Source of the DNA: Marinobacterium ramblicola | GTDB taxonomy: Bacteria; Pseudomonadota; Gammaproteobacteria; Pseudomonadales; Balneatricaceae | NCBI RefSeq assembly: GCF_019084545.1 | Contig: NZ_JAHREP010000001.1 | Location: 124,001 to 188,000 of the forward strand | DNA: 64,000 nt | Direction: 5' to 3' | Shown: positions 35,147-46,488 of the stretch, piece after piece | Layout: each line of letters opens with the position of its first letter | Position numbering within the stretch: the first letter of the stretch is position 1 | The notes under the pieces: model-generated | Database searches by the model: none | What the model was told of the DNA's origin: nothing | Seen by the model: the letters and a program-made list of their open reading frames with translations, nothing else | Program-made: the position numbers and the translations under genes

Positions 35147-36325
35147 ATGCGCTCGGAAGCGGCAATACCCCGTATCCGGTTATCCGGGTTTTATCTGTTC
35201 TACTTCGCCTTTCTGGGTGCTCTGGTGCCTTACTGGAGCCTCTACCTGCAATCCTTCGGATTCGGGCCGGAGTTGATCGGCATTCTGATGGGCATGTTGC
35301 ACGCGACACGCATCATCGCACCCTCGTTGTGGGGCTGGCTGGCCGATCGTAGCGGTCACAGGATGCTGATCGTGCGGCTGGGTTCGCTTGCCGCCTGGAT
35401 CGTCTTCGCACTCATCTTCTGGGCTGAACAGGCGCTCTATATCGGCCTGGTAACACTGGCGTTCAGCTTCTTCTGGAACGCGATTCTGCCTCAATTCGAA
35501 GTCGTAACTCTGCGCTACCTGGGTGAGGATAAGCACGATTACAGCCGGATCAGGGTTTGGGGATCGATAGGCTTCATCGCTTCGGTTGCCGGTACAGGGT
35601 ACCTGATGGATCTGGTATCGATTCGGATGCTGCCCTGGATTCTGCTTGGGTTGCTGATGCTGATCTGGCTGAACACCCTGATCGTTCGTCAGGGACAGGG
35701 GCGGGAGGATGGGTCCGAGGCGGCGAATGGTCAGGCGTTTATGCCGCTGCTTAAACGGCCTCAGGTGCTCGCCTTCTTTGCCGTCTGCTTCCTGATCCAG
35801 TTCGGACACGGGCCTTACTACAGCTTTTTCAGCCCCATGCTGGAGCAGTTGGCGTACAGTCGCGGCGTCATCGGCGCGCTCTGGTCGCTCGGTGTGTTGG
35901 CAGAGGTCGTACTGTTCTTCTATATGCGCAGGGTTCTGCTGCGCTGGTCGTTGCGCACGATCATCCTGGTCAGCCTCTGGTTGAGCGTGTTGCGTTGGGT
36001 GCTTACCGCCTTGCTGCCCGACTATATCCTTCCGCTTATGCTGGCTCAGTTACTTCACGCGGCCAGTTTCGGCAGCTTGCATATCGCGGGAATCGCGCTG
36101 GTGCAGCATTATTTTCCTCCTTTTGCACAGGGGCGGGGACAGGCACTGTTTTCCAGCCTGGGCTTTGGCGCGGGAGGTCTGCTGGGGTCCGTTGCTGCGG
36201 GCTGGATATGGCAGCAGGGGGGTGGGATGCCCGCTTTTCTGGTTTCCGCGCTTGCGTGTCTTGTCGCTATAGTGTTGACATCGGTCTGGATTTATCCGGA
36301 AAAGGTGCAGCAAAATAGCGCTTGA
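35147..36325 (+). CDS. MFS transporter, HcaT-like
   Basis: A major facilitator of about 392 residues with 12 TM helices. The start (FYLFYFAFLGALVPYWSLYLQ) and RVWGSIGFIASVAGTGYLMD are typical of the MFS_1-like group that includes HcaT (3-phenylpropionate transport) and nucleoside/sugar permeases. The substrate is unknown. The ATG at 35147 follows GGAGGG by three to four bases; a TTG sits immediately before it. Twelve bases separate it from speE, so it may be co-transcribed and could in principle move a polyamine-related compound, which is speculation. Confidence 0.88.
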   Translation: MRSEAAIPRIRLSGFYLFYFAFLGALVPYWSLYLQSFGFGPELIGILMGMLHATRIIAPSLWGWLADRSGHRMLIVRLGSLAAWIVFALIFWAEQALYIGLVTLAFSFFWNAILPQFEVVTLRYLGEDKHDYSRIRVWGSIGFIASVAGTGYLMDLVSIRMLPWILLGLLMLIWLNTLIVRQGQGREDGSEAANGQAFMPLLKRPQVLAFFAVCFLIQFGHGPYYSFFSPMLEQLAYSRGVIGALWSLGVLAEVVLFFYMRRVLLRWSLRTIILVSLWLSVLRWVLTALLPDYILPLMLAQLLHAASFGSLHIAGIALVQHYFPPFAQGRGQALFSSLGFGAGGLLGSVAAGWIWQQGGGMPAFLVSALACLVAIVLTSVWIYPEKVQQNSA

Positions 36326-36411
36326 CGCTGTATCGTGCCGGGGGTCTTATACTATTATTCAAATAGTTAGCCGGGCGGCCGTTGAGCTCGTCGAAAGTTA
36401 GCGGGGCTGGT

Positions 36412-36666
36412 ATGAAATTTACGATCAATATCGACATGACGCCTGAGGAGTTGCGCAGGGCGCTGGGGCTGCCCGATGTTGCTGCGCTGCAGGATGAGAT
36501 GATCAGTCGTATTCGTGAGCAGATGGATGCGGGTGCGGAGGGTTACGATCCGCTGACGCTGCTCAAGCCATACATGAGCCAGGGGATAGGCTCCATGGAG
36601 GCATTCCAGAAAATGTTATTCAGCATGATGAGTCAGTACGGTCGCAGCGAGGACCGTAAGGACTGA
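36412..36666 (+). CDS. DUF6489-like protein
   Basis: A small acidic protein of about 84 residues. The start KFTINIDMTPEELRRALGLPDVAALQDEMI and a Met-rich, amphipathic C-terminal half (MEAFQKMLFSMMSQYG) fit DUF6489 as I recall it. No TM helix. The ATG at 36412 aligns with the family start; a TTG at 36382 would add 10 residues. It lies 40 bases ahead of phaR on the same strand and faces the phaE-phaC pair, so a role near PHA granules is plausible but not shown by the sequence. Confidence 0.72.
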   Translation: MKFTINIDMTPEELRRALGLPDVAALQDEMISRIREQMDAGAEGYDPLTLLKPYMSQGIGSMEAFQKMLFSMMSQYGRSEDRKD

Positions 36667-36706
36667 TCCAGTTCGAGGTAGAAGCGAGACAATGAAGGAG
36701 ACAGAC

Positions 36707-37204
36707 GTGCGCATATTAAGGAAGTACACCAACCGCCGGCTGTATGATACTTCTCGCAGCTGTTACGTGACGCTGGAGGATGTCAAACAGCTTGTCCTCA
36801 ATGGTGAACAGTTCCAGGTTCAGGACTCAAAAACCGGCAACGACCTGACCCGCAATATCCTGCTGCAGATCATCAGTGAGCAGGAGGCGGAGGGTCATGG
36901 CACGCTGTTGACCAACCAGGTGTTGCAGCAATTGATCCGTTTCTACGGTGACAGCATGCAGGGGATGATGAGCCAGTATCTCGAGCAGAGTATTGCCGCT
37001 TTTCTCGAGCATCAGGACCGTATTCGCGAACAGATGCAAACCATGATCGGTGCCGCGAATCCGCTGACCATGATGAACCGCATCGCCGACCAGAATATGG
37101 CGGTGTGGAACATGTTCTCCCCCCGCAGTGAGGGCACCAAGGATGAGTCCAAGCAGGAATCTAAGCCGGAGAGCGGTGACGAGGGGAAACACAAAAAAGG
37201 CTAA
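36707..37204 (+). CDS. phaR: PHA synthesis repressor PhaR
   Basis: Transcription repressor that, in characterised species, binds both PHA and phasin promoters, and releases DNA when polymer is present. About 165 residues. The N-terminal domain has the family signature RILRKYTNRRLYDT, then YVTLEDVKQLV and QDSKTGNDLTRNILLQII; the C-terminus is a Met/Gln-rich helix and a Lys/Glu tail. The GTG at 36707 has a perfect AAGGAG six bases upstream and gives the usual start; an ATG at 36692 is less likely. It converges on phaC. Confidence 0.93.
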   Translation: MRILRKYTNRRLYDTSRSCYVTLEDVKQLVLNGEQFQVQDSKTGNDLTRNILLQIISEQEAEGHGTLLTNQVLQQLIRFYGDSMQGMMSQYLEQSIAAFLEHQDRIREQMQTMIGAANPLTMMNRIADQNMAVWNMFSPRSEGTKDESKQESKPESGDEGKHKKG

Positions 37205-37207
37205 AGG

Positions 37208-38272
37208 CTAATCGCGCGCCTGCAGCCAGCGCGCGATGCTTTCCGGTACCTGCTTCAGTGCCCGGCTGCTGACGAATACGCCGATATGGCCTGCGTTAAC
37301 ACATATTTCGTTATAGTCCTGACTGGAGGTGGCAGTTTCCAGTGCCCGGGATGAGGAGGGTGGAACCAGGTGGTCGTGAGCGCCTATGATGTTCAAGATC
37401 GGCTGGTTAATCGTTTTTAAATCAATCTGTTTGGAGCCGATTTTCACTTCGCCCTTGAGTAACAGATTGCGTTGAAAAAATTGCTGGATGAAGCTGCGGA
37501 AGGCTTCGCCTGCCTGATCCGGCCCATCATTGATCCACTGCTCCATGCGTAGGAAGTTGAGTGCCTTGTCACGGTCGCTCAACTGCGCCGGCAACCCTAG
37601 GTTTTTTTGTACGCCCAGTCGCATCGGCATTAACGAGTTGTAGGTATCGTTAAGCACCTCGCCCGGAATATTGCCGTAGGTGGCCACGGCCAGATCGGCA
37701 TCCACTTTCATGGCCAGGTGGCTCAGAATGAAGTCGTCGGTGTGAAAGTCGACCGGCGTAACCATGGTGATCAGGTTGCGCACCCGCTCAGGGTGCAAAG
37801 CCGTGTAACAGAGGCTGAAGGTGCCTCCCTGGCAGATGCCGAGCAGGTTTACCTTGTCGCTGGCGGCATGCTCGATGCAGGCGTTCACGCAGCCATCCAG
37901 GTACTCCTCGATGTAATCGTCCAGATCGAGATAGCGGTCCCCTTCATCCGGGTAGCCCCAATCGATCAGGTAAACGGGTATGCCCTGATCCAGCAGTGAG
38001 GCGATTAGGGAACGATCGGGCTGAAGGTCGGCGATGTAGGGGCGGTTGACCAGGGCGTAGCAGATCAGCAGGGGGAGCCGGTTCTGCGTTTGGTTGCGCG
38101 GCGTGTAGTGATATAGCCGAGTTTTGTCGTTGCGGTATATCTCGGAGCGAGGGGTTGTGCCCACATCGACGCCTTCAATCGTCTTCAGCGTCTCATAGCT
38201 CTGCTGAAGACGCTGATTGAACAGCACCAGCTCCTGCCGAATTGTTTCCGGATCCAGCTGTAATCCCTTCAT
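37208..38272 (-). CDS. phaC: Class III PHA synthase subunit PhaC
   Basis: The catalytic subunit of a two-subunit PHA synthase. 354 residues with Cys147 (LLGICQGG), Asp300 (AHDHLVPP) and His329 (NAGHIGVF), close to Allochromatium vinosum C149-D302-H331. Length and GICQGG box are those of class III, clearly different from the class I enzyme at 5580-7331. The start overlaps the phaE stop (ATGA), so both subunits are translated together. It converges on phaR. Confidence 0.95.
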   Translation of the reverse strand: MKGLQLDPETIRQELVLFNQRLQQSYETLKTIEGVDVGTTPRSEIYRNDKTRLYHYTPRNQTQNRLPLLICYALVNRPYIADLQPDRSLIASLLDQGIPVYLIDWGYPDEGDRYLDLDDYIEEYLDGCVNACIEHAASDKVNLLGICQGGTFSLCYTALHPERVRNLITMVTPVDFHTDDFILSHLAMKVDADLAVATYGNIPGEVLNDTYNSLMPMRLGVQKNLGLPAQLSDRDKALNFLRMEQWINDGPDQAGEAFRSFIQQFFQRNLLLKGEVKIGSKQIDLKTINQPILNIIGAHDHLVPPSSSRALETATSSQDYNEICVNAGHIGVFVSSRALKQVPESIARWLQARD

Positions 38273-39228
38273 GCCTTGTTTTCGCTTTTTGTCTTGGTCG
38301 GCGCCCTACGGTTTGCTTTGCCTGAGGGAGCGCTGCGGCGCTTGAGCTGTGCGATCTCCTCACGTAGAGAGCTCAGTGCCGCGACTTCGCGGCGAAGCTG
38401 CTTCAGCTCACGCCGCTGGTCGTTGAGGCGCTGGTAGATCAGTTCCATCTGTGTATTGCTGGGTATGCCGAGTTGCTGCAGTTGAGTGTTGCGCAGCTCC
38501 TGCAGGAAGTGGCGCAAGGACATGACGGCGTTGCTGATACGGCCGTGAGCGTCTCGGTATCCCGGTGTGGCTATCCGTTCGGCGTAGCTGCCTTCATAGG
38601 CTTCCACCCAGAGATCGTGTAGCTGGCCAAGCGAGGCGATTGCCGGGTCTGACGCCTCAATCTGTTCGAGAAAGCGGGATGTCGCGCCGGTGTTGATCTC
38701 GGCGTAATGGGCGGAATAGTCGCGCAGGGCTTGCTCGTAGTCGATCAGCAGGTCGATACCCTCTTTCATCTGGCGTTGCATGCTGTGCTGCAGACCCAGT
38801 AGCGAGGGGGTATTGAGCAAGCTCTTCATACCGTGGATGAAGGGGTTGTCGAGCAACAGATCGTCCTGGAAACTGTGAGTACGAAACAGGGCGCCCAGTT
38901 GCTCCGGTAACTGCCATCGCTTCAGTATCCACTCCTGGGTCAGGTGCCTCAGGTGGTTGTGGAACTGGTTTACCAGTCCGCTCATTTCGCTGTGCGAGCC
39001 GTTCTGCTCCAACTGGCTGATCAACTGTTGGCCAAAGCGGGTGAACTCAAGCGATTGCTGGGTGAGCAGAGCCAGCAGCTCCGCCTGCTGTGGCGGTAGC
39101 TGGTCGTCGGGCATCCGCTCTTGCAGCAACTGCCACCAGGGCTCGGAAGAGGCACTATCAGAGCCTTCGGTGCTGCGCTCAAGCTGCGTCATCCACTGCT
39201 GCATCATTTTCAGCAGGTCATCGGCCAC
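38269..39228 (-). CDS. phaE: Class III PHA synthase subunit PhaE
   Basis: The non-catalytic partner that forms the active PhaE-PhaC synthase complex. 319 residues, mostly helical and Gln/Leu-rich, with the conserved C-terminal block of the family (SLREEIAQLKRRSAP preceding a Lys/Arg tail, and MELIYQRLNDQRRELKQLRREVAALS, given as ELIYQRLNDQRRELKQLRRE). The start is GTG with GGAG seven bases upstream. It is the first gene of the phaE-phaC operon. Confidence 0.93.
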   Translation of the reverse strand: MADDLLKMMQQWMTQLERSTEGSDSASSEPWWQLLQERMPDDQLPPQQAELLALLTQQSLEFTRFGQQLISQLEQNGSHSEMSGLVNQFHNHLRHLTQEWILKRWQLPEQLGALFRTHSFQDDLLLDNPFIHGMKSLLNTPSLLGLQHSMQRQMKEGIDLLIDYEQALRDYSAHYAEINTGATSRFLEQIEASDPAIASLGQLHDLWVEAYEGSYAERIATPGYRDAHGRISNAVMSLRHFLQELRNTQLQQLGIPSNTQMELIYQRLNDQRRELKQLRREVAALSSLREEIAQLKRRSAPSGKANRRAPTKTKSENKA

Positions 39229-39319
39229 AAGCTTCTCCGTGTGCAGAAATCTAATGACGCGATCTTACCGTGCCGCGGTAGGCGAATGCCAGCGTGGAGC
39301 CGGGGAGAGTGCGGTACCC

Positions 39320-40180
39320 TTACCTGCGGCTCTCGATTCGAGTGGCCACCTGTCGCGCCAACTCGCCTGCCCAATTGGCTGAAAGCAGAGGGTGCCCGGT
39401 CACCGAGCTGACCAGTACGATATCGATGGCCGGCAGCGGCGGCAGGTCGAGTGCGGTGTCGACCTCCACCAGGTCGGTCGGTAGCGAGGCGGAGGCCGCC
39501 GCGGTGATCGCCTGGCCCTGGCGTACCAGTGCCATCAACGCACCGGCATTGGAACTGAGTGCCTTGATTCGGTAGGTGCGATGCGCCTTGTTGAGTCCGT
39601 CGAGCGCCGAGCTGTGAAATTTGCAATCCGCCTCATACAACACCAGCGGGAGGCCGGTGTGTTGCAGCGGGTCAAACTGTGGATGTTGAATCCAGATCCC
39701 GCGATCATGCATCAACAGGTGGCCTTCGTCATTGTCGACTGCTCGGGTCAGAATCGCCAGGTCCAACGCGCCATCATCGAGCAGCGGCCTCAATTTGCTT
39801 GTGGGGGCGCAGGTCAACTGCAGTTGCAGATCGGGATGCCGCGCCTGAATCGCCTCGGCCACCAGCGGGAGCAGGTGCTGAGCATAGTCGTCCGGGCTGC
39901 CGATACGCAGCGGCGGCAGGGCGCTGTCCGTTCTGAGTTGATTCAGTGCCTCGTCGTGCAGGGCCAGCAAGCGCCGGGCGTAGCTGACCAACTGCTTGCC
40001 CTCGTGGGTCAGCTCCAGGCTGCGCCCCTCCTTGAAGAAAAGAGTGCAGCCGGACTGTTCCTCGAGTCGTTTCATCTGCATGCTGAGCGCGGCTTGGGTT
40101 CGATGTGTCCGGCGGGCGGCGCGGGTCAGGCTGCCGGTGTCGACGACAGCGATATAGGCGCGCAACAGGTCGATGTCCAT
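39320..40180 (-). CDS. LysR family transcription regulator
   Basis: 286 residues. The N-terminal winged helix is LLRAYIAVVDTGSLTRAARRTHRTQAALSMQMKRLEE (given as TGSLTRAARRTHRTQAALS), followed by a two-lobe ligand-binding domain to about 280. The ligand is unknown. It is divergent from the GST gene, and an inverted repeat in the gap between them may be its operator, so it may control that gene. Confidence 0.9.
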   Translation of the reverse strand: MDIDLLRAYIAVVDTGSLTRAARRTHRTQAALSMQMKRLEEQSGCTLFFKEGRSLELTHEGKQLVSYARRLLALHDEALNQLRTDSALPPLRIGSPDDYAQHLLPLVAEAIQARHPDLQLQLTCAPTSKLRPLLDDGALDLAILTRAVDNDEGHLLMHDRGIWIQHPQFDPLQHTGLPLVLYEADCKFHSSALDGLNKAHRTYRIKALSSNAGALMALVRQGQAITAAASASLPTDLVEVDTALDLPPLPAIDIVLVSSVTGHPLLSANWAGELARQVATRIESRR

Positions 40181-40195
40181 CTGGTTCCTCTATCC

Positions 40196-40217
40196 ATCAG
40201 CGTTGCTTATGGCTGAT
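40196..40217. promoter_or_regulatory. Inverted repeat in the lysR/GST gap
   Basis: ATCAGC and GCTGAT separated by ten bases, lying 16 bases outside the lysR start and about 110 bases before the GST start. LysR regulators often bind such interrupted repeats upstream of a divergent target. The assignment is by position. Confidence 0.35.
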
Positions 40218-40325
40218 CTCAATATTATTCGATTGTTGCCGGGAGGGAGACAAGGGAAACTGCCGTTCGGTGTTCGAAGGAGCGCCTGGCCGGCCGGCCT
40301 TTCACTTTACTGATTGGAGACGACA

Positions 40326-40928
40326 ATGATCCTGCACGACTATCTCCCCTCCGGCAACGGCTATAAGGTGCGCCTGTTGCTGAACCTGTTGCAGCGGCCT
40401 TATGAGTATCGCCACTACGATATTGTTCAGGGCGAGACCCGGACCCCCGGCTTTCTCGCTATGAACCCGGCAGGCAAGATTCCGGTGCTTGAACTGGACG
40501 ACGGGCGCCATCTGAGCGAGTCCAACGCCATTCTTTACTACCTGGCTCAGGGCACCGAGTACTGGCCGGAATCGCATTGGGATCAGGCTCAGGTGCTGAG
40601 GTGGATGAGTTTCGAGCAGTACAGCCATGAACCCAATATCGCCACGCCGCGTTTCTGGCTAGGCCATCTGGGGCTGAATGAAGAGCGCAAGGCTCAGCTG
40701 GCCGGCAAGCAGGCCCAGGGGCGCGCAGCACTGGCGGTCATGGATGATCACCTGTCGCGGCATAACTGGTTTGCTGCCGAGCGCTACACCATCGCAGATA
40801 TTGCGCTCTATGCCTACACCCATGTGGCGGACGAGGGCGGGTTCGATCTGGCGGACTATCCCCATATCGGCCGGTGGCTGGACAGGATCGCATCCCGGCC
40901 GAATCACAGCCTGATTACGGCCGAGTAG
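40326..40928 (+). CDS. Glutathione S-transferase family protein
   Basis: A GST of 200 residues. The thioredoxin-fold N-terminus (MILHDYLPSGNGYKVRLLLNLL) has the Ser of the catalytic SGNGYK position, and the cis-proline block is GKIPVLELDDGRHLSESNAI. The C-terminal helical domain has ERYTIADIALYAY, the GST motif. The substrate is unknown. The ATG at 40326 has GGAG six bases upstream. Its 3' end overlaps the next lysR gene by 14 bases. Confidence 0.9.
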   Translation: MILHDYLPSGNGYKVRLLLNLLQRPYEYRHYDIVQGETRTPGFLAMNPAGKIPVLELDDGRHLSESNAILYYLAQGTEYWPESHWDQAQVLRWMSFEQYSHEPNIATPRFWLGHLGLNEERKAQLAGKQAQGRAALAVMDDHLSRHNWFAAERYTIADIALYAYTHVADEGGFDLADYPHIGRWLDRIASRPNHSLITAE

Positions 40929-41823
40929 AGCCTTCCGCACCCTTTGCATGCTCGCGCAGCAGCTTGACCAGTTCCCGGGCCGCGTTGGACAGGGTGCGAT
41001 CGCGATGATAGATCAGACCGAGCGGGCGCAGTATGGGTTCGCGGGCGATCGGCAATCGCGTCAATCCCGCATCGATCATGGTCTCCGGCAGCAGACTCCA
41101 GCCCAGGCCGATGCGCACCATCATGCGGATGGTGTCCAGGTAGTTGGTGCTCATCCCCAGGTTGGGTACCAGCCTCAGTTGGGAAAGCTGTTCGCGGACC
41201 AACTGGTGAGTGAATGTGTCGGGTGCAGGCAGCAGGGCCGGATAGCGGTTAAGTTGGCTCAGGCTCGGCGCCTGCTCCGAGGCCAGGGGGTGATCGTCGG
41301 CGACGACATACTGCAGTGAATCCACCCATAGGGTTTCGCCGAGTATGCGCGGGTCGGCTTTGGGGGCGAGTGTGATCAGCGCCAGCTCCAGATCGCCTTT
41401 GAGCACGCGGTCATAGGCCACCTCCGACTCGTCGAAGCGTAGATCCAGCTCGACCTGGGGAAAGGCGCGAGCATAGGCACGCAACACCGGCGGCAGTCTG
41501 TGCAGGCTGATATGGTGGCTGGCGGCCAGCGACAGGCGACCGCTGACGCTGCCGGACAGATTCTGCAACGAACGGGCCGCGTCCTCGAACGCATGCAGAA
41601 TCTGGCGCGCCTGGGGCAGCAGTGTGCGGCCGGCCTCGGTCAGACTGACCTGGCGTCCGATGCGGTCGAACAGCCGGCAGTCGAGCTGTGTTTCGAGCTG
41701 GGCGACCCGTTTGCTGATCGCGGACTGAGTCAGGAACAACTGATCGGCTGCCAGCGAGAAGGAGCCGGTTTCCGCTACGCGTACGAAGGCCGTTAGGCCA
41801 GCGCTATCCATTTGTGGCTGCAT
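40915..41823 (-). CDS. LysR family regulator divergent from leuC
   Basis: 302 residues. The helix-turn-helix is FSLAADQLFLTQSAISKRVAQLE, followed by the periplasmic-binding-like sensing domain. It reads away from leuC across a 132-base gap containing a LysR-type operator, so control of leuCDB is a likely role, as in the Pseudomonas arrangement. The ligand is unknown. Its 3' end overlaps the GST gene. Confidence 0.9.
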   Translation of the reverse strand: MQPQMDSAGLTAFVRVAETGSFSLAADQLFLTQSAISKRVAQLETQLDCRLFDRIGRQVSLTEAGRTLLPQARQILHAFEDAARSLQNLSGSVSGRLSLAASHHISLHRLPPVLRAYARAFPQVELDLRFDESEVAYDRVLKGDLELALITLAPKADPRILGETLWVDSLQYVVADDHPLASEQAPSLSQLNRYPALLPAPDTFTHQLVREQLSQLRLVPNLGMSTNYLDTIRMMVRIGLGWSLLPETMIDAGLTRLPIAREPILRPLGLIYHRDRTLSNAARELVKLLREHAKGAEGSTRP

Positions 41824-41845
41824 CTTGGGTTCGTTGTGTCTATCT

Positions 41846-41860
41846 ATTCTGTTTTGGAAT
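41846..41860. promoter_or_regulatory. LysR-type operator between lysR and leuC
   Basis: ATTC-N7-GAAT, a 15-base dyad with the T-N11-A core of LysR regulator binding sites. It lies 23 bases outside the lysR start and 96 bases before leuC, in a stretch of low-GC DNA. Binding is inferred. Confidence 0.5.
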
Positions 41861-41955
41861 CTATTTTAGAAAAATAATGAATTTGTCTATTTCAGGCAAC
41901 TGCACTAGCATCAGTTTCACTCCAAATCGGTTAACACAAACACGGGGATACGCTG

Positions 41956-43377
<1,422 letters not shown>

Positions 43378-43390
43378 GGAGTCGCGAGAG

Positions 43391-44041
43391 ATGAAAAAAT
43401 TTACCCAGTACACCGGTATCGCGGCACCGCTGGATCGTGCCAACGTCGATACCGACATGATCATCCCGAAACAGTTTTTGAAATCGATCAAGCGTGCCGG
43501 GTTCGGCCCCAATCTGTTCGATGAATTGCGCTACCTGGATGAGGGACAACCGGACCAGGATTGTGCCGGTCGGCCGCTGAACCCCGACTTCGTGCTTAAC
43601 CAGCCGCGCTATGCCGGTGCCGGCGTGCTGCTGGCGCGGGAGAACTTCGGTTGTGGCTCCAGCCGTGAGCACGCGCCCTGGGCGCTGGACGATTACGGTT
43701 TCCGTGCCGTCATCGCGCCGAGCTTCGCCGATATTTTCTACAACAACTGCTTCAAGAACGGCCTGCTGCCGATCATCCTGAGTGAGGCGCAGGTCGATCA
43801 GCTGTTCAAGGAGGTGGAAGCGAACGAGGGTTACCAACTGACCGTGGATCTGGAGCGCCAGGTGGTTGTGACGCCGTCGGGCGAGGAGTTCGCGTTCGAG
43901 GTCGACGCCTTCCGCAAGCACTGCCTGCTCAACGGACTGGACGATATCGGGCTGACGCTGCAGCATGCCGACGAGATCAAAGCCTACGAGGCACGCCGTC
44001 GCCAGGAAGCGCCCTGGTTGTTTGATGCCATCCATAACTGA
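43391..44041 (+). CDS. leuD: 3-isopropylmalate dehydratase small subunit
   Basis: The swivelling subunit of isopropylmalate isomerase. 216 residues; [16 protein letters not shown] at the start, [20 protein letters not shown] at about 76-95 and [21 protein letters not shown] are family blocks. It starts 13 bases after leuC. Confidence 0.97.
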   Translation: MKKFTQYTGIAAPLDRANVDTDMIIPKQFLKSIKRAGFGPNLFDELRYLDEGQPDQDCAGRPLNPDFVLNQPRYAGAGVLLARENFGCGSSREHAPWALDDYGFRAVIAPSFADIFYNNCFKNGLLPIILSEAQVDQLFKEVEANEGYQLTVDLERQVVVTPSGEEFAFEVDAFRKHCLLNGLDDIGLTLQHADEIKAYEARRRQEAPWLFDAIHN

Positions 44042-44066
44042 TTGATACAGGATTCAGGACACTACA

Positions 44067-45149
<1,083 letters not shown>

Positions 45150-45190
45150 GCTGACATACCCTATAGGTTAAAGCCCGGCAGGTTCCAGGC

Positions 45191-45212
45191 GGGATGGGCG
45201 CAAGCCCGTCCC
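45191..45212 (+). promoter_or_regulatory. Hairpin in the leuB-asd gap
   Basis: GGGATGGGC and GCCCGTCCC form a nine-pair stem (one G-T) closed by a GCAA tetraloop. No T-run follows, so it is not a standard terminator; it may be an RNA stabiliser or a pause signal between leuB and asd. Confidence 0.4.
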
Positions 45213-45282
45213 GTTGCCGTATCTGTCGGCACCCTGTTTAGAGCGGGCAGGTTAAAAGAAATCCATATTATTGGGGGCACGA

Positions 45283-46398
45283 ATGAAGCGTGTAGGTTTT
45301 GTAGGCTGGCGAGGAATGGTCGGATCGGTCCTGATGCAGCGTATGCTGGAGGAGAAGGACTTTGATCACATTGACGAGCCGGTATTTTTCACCACTTCTC
45401 AGGTTGGCGCAGCCGGACCGGAGATCGGCAAGGCGATTCCGGCACTGAAGGACGCTCGCGATATCGACGAGCTGAAACAGATGGACGCGATTATCTCCTG
45501 CCAGGGTGGTGACTACACGACCGAGGTGTTCGGCAAGCTGCGTGCCGCCGGCTGGGACGGCTACTGGATCGATGCCGCCTCCACCCTGCGTATGGCCGAC
45601 GACAGCATCATCGTGCTCGATCCGGTCAACCTGGATGTGATCAAGAACGGCCTGAGCAAGGGCGTCAAGAACTACATCGGCGGCAACTGCACAGTCTCGC
45701 TGATGCTGATGGGCCTCGGTGGTCTGTTCAAGGCGGGTCTGGTGGAGTGGATCAGCTCCATGACTTACCAGGCCGCATCCGGTGCCGGTGCGCAGAACAT
45801 GCGCGAACTGATCAAGCAGATGGGGCAGATTCACGCCGGATCCGACGCGCTGCTGGCCAATCCGTCATCCGCTATTCTGGATATCGATCGTCAGGTGGCC
45901 GAGACCATGCGCTCCGGTGAATTCGCTACCGCCAACTTCGGTGTGCCGCTGGCCGGCTCCCTGATCCCCTGGATCGACAAGGCGGTCGAGGATGGTCAGA
46001 GCAAGGAGGAGTGGAAGGGCTTCGTCGAGACCAACAAGATCCTCGGGCTGTCCGACTCCCCGGTGCCGATCGATGGCACCTGCGTACGGATCGGCGCCAT
46101 GCGCTGCCATAGCCAGGCGTTCACCGTCAAACTGACCAAGGACGCACCGCTGGACGAGATCGAGGCGATGATCGCCGAGGCGAACGATTGGGTCAGCGTG
46201 GTACCGAACGAGCGTGAGATCACCATGCGCGATCTGTCGCCGGCCAAGGTGACCGGCACCCTGGGCATCCCGGTCGGTCGTCTGCGCAAAATGAAGATGG
46301 GTCCCGACTACCTGAATGCGTTCAGTGTCGGCGACCAGTTGCTCTGGGGCGCGGCCGAACCGTTGCGTCGCATGCTGCGGATCCTGCTTGAAGGCTGA
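45283..46398 (+). CDS. asd: Aspartate-semialdehyde dehydrogenase
   Basis: Reduces beta-aspartyl phosphate to aspartate semialdehyde, the branch point to Lys, Thr, Met and diaminopimelate. 371 residues. The N-terminal [20 protein letters not shown] is the NADP-binding start; Cys136 in GGNCTVSL is the catalytic nucleophile (E. coli Cys135), and the general base His is in [10 protein letters not shown]. The ATG at 45283 matches the family; an upstream TTG would add four residues. A terminator follows, then a degenerate paralogue. Confidence 0.96.
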   Translation: MKRVGFVGWRGMVGSVLMQRMLEEKDFDHIDEPVFFTTSQVGAAGPEIGKAIPALKDARDIDELKQMDAIISCQGGDYTTEVFGKLRAAGWDGYWIDAASTLRMADDSIIVLDPVNLDVIKNGLSKGVKNYIGGNCTVSLMLMGLGGLFKAGLVEWISSMTYQAASGAGAQNMRELIKQMGQIHAGSDALLANPSSAILDIDRQVAETMRSGEFATANFGVPLAGSLIPWIDKAVEDGQSKEEWKGFVETNKILGLSDSPVPIDGTCVRIGAMRCHSQAFTVKLTKDAPLDEIEAMIAEANDWVSVVPNEREITMRDLSPAKVTGTLGIPVGRLRKMKMGPDYLNAFSVGDQLLWGAAEPLRRMLRILLEG

Positions 46399-46419
46399 TC
46401 CAAGGCGCGAACCGATAAC

Positions 46420-46462
46420 CAGCCCGGCCCGGTCGATGATGACTGGCCGGGCTGTTTTGTTT
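46420..46462 (+). terminator. Intrinsic terminator after asd
   Basis: CAGCCCGGCC and GGCCGGGCTG form a ten-base stem with a 15-base loop, followed by TTTTGTTT. It starts 21 bases after the asd stop codon and precedes the asd-like gene. Confidence 0.85.
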
Positions 46463-46488
46463 GTAACCACTGACGGAACACGTAGATA

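Noticed and set aside
36322-36353. Promoter ahead of the DUF6489-like gene (TTGACG and TATACT)
   Set aside because: The spacing is about 20 bases, too long for a good sigma-70 promoter, and TTGACG overlaps the stop codon of the MFS gene.
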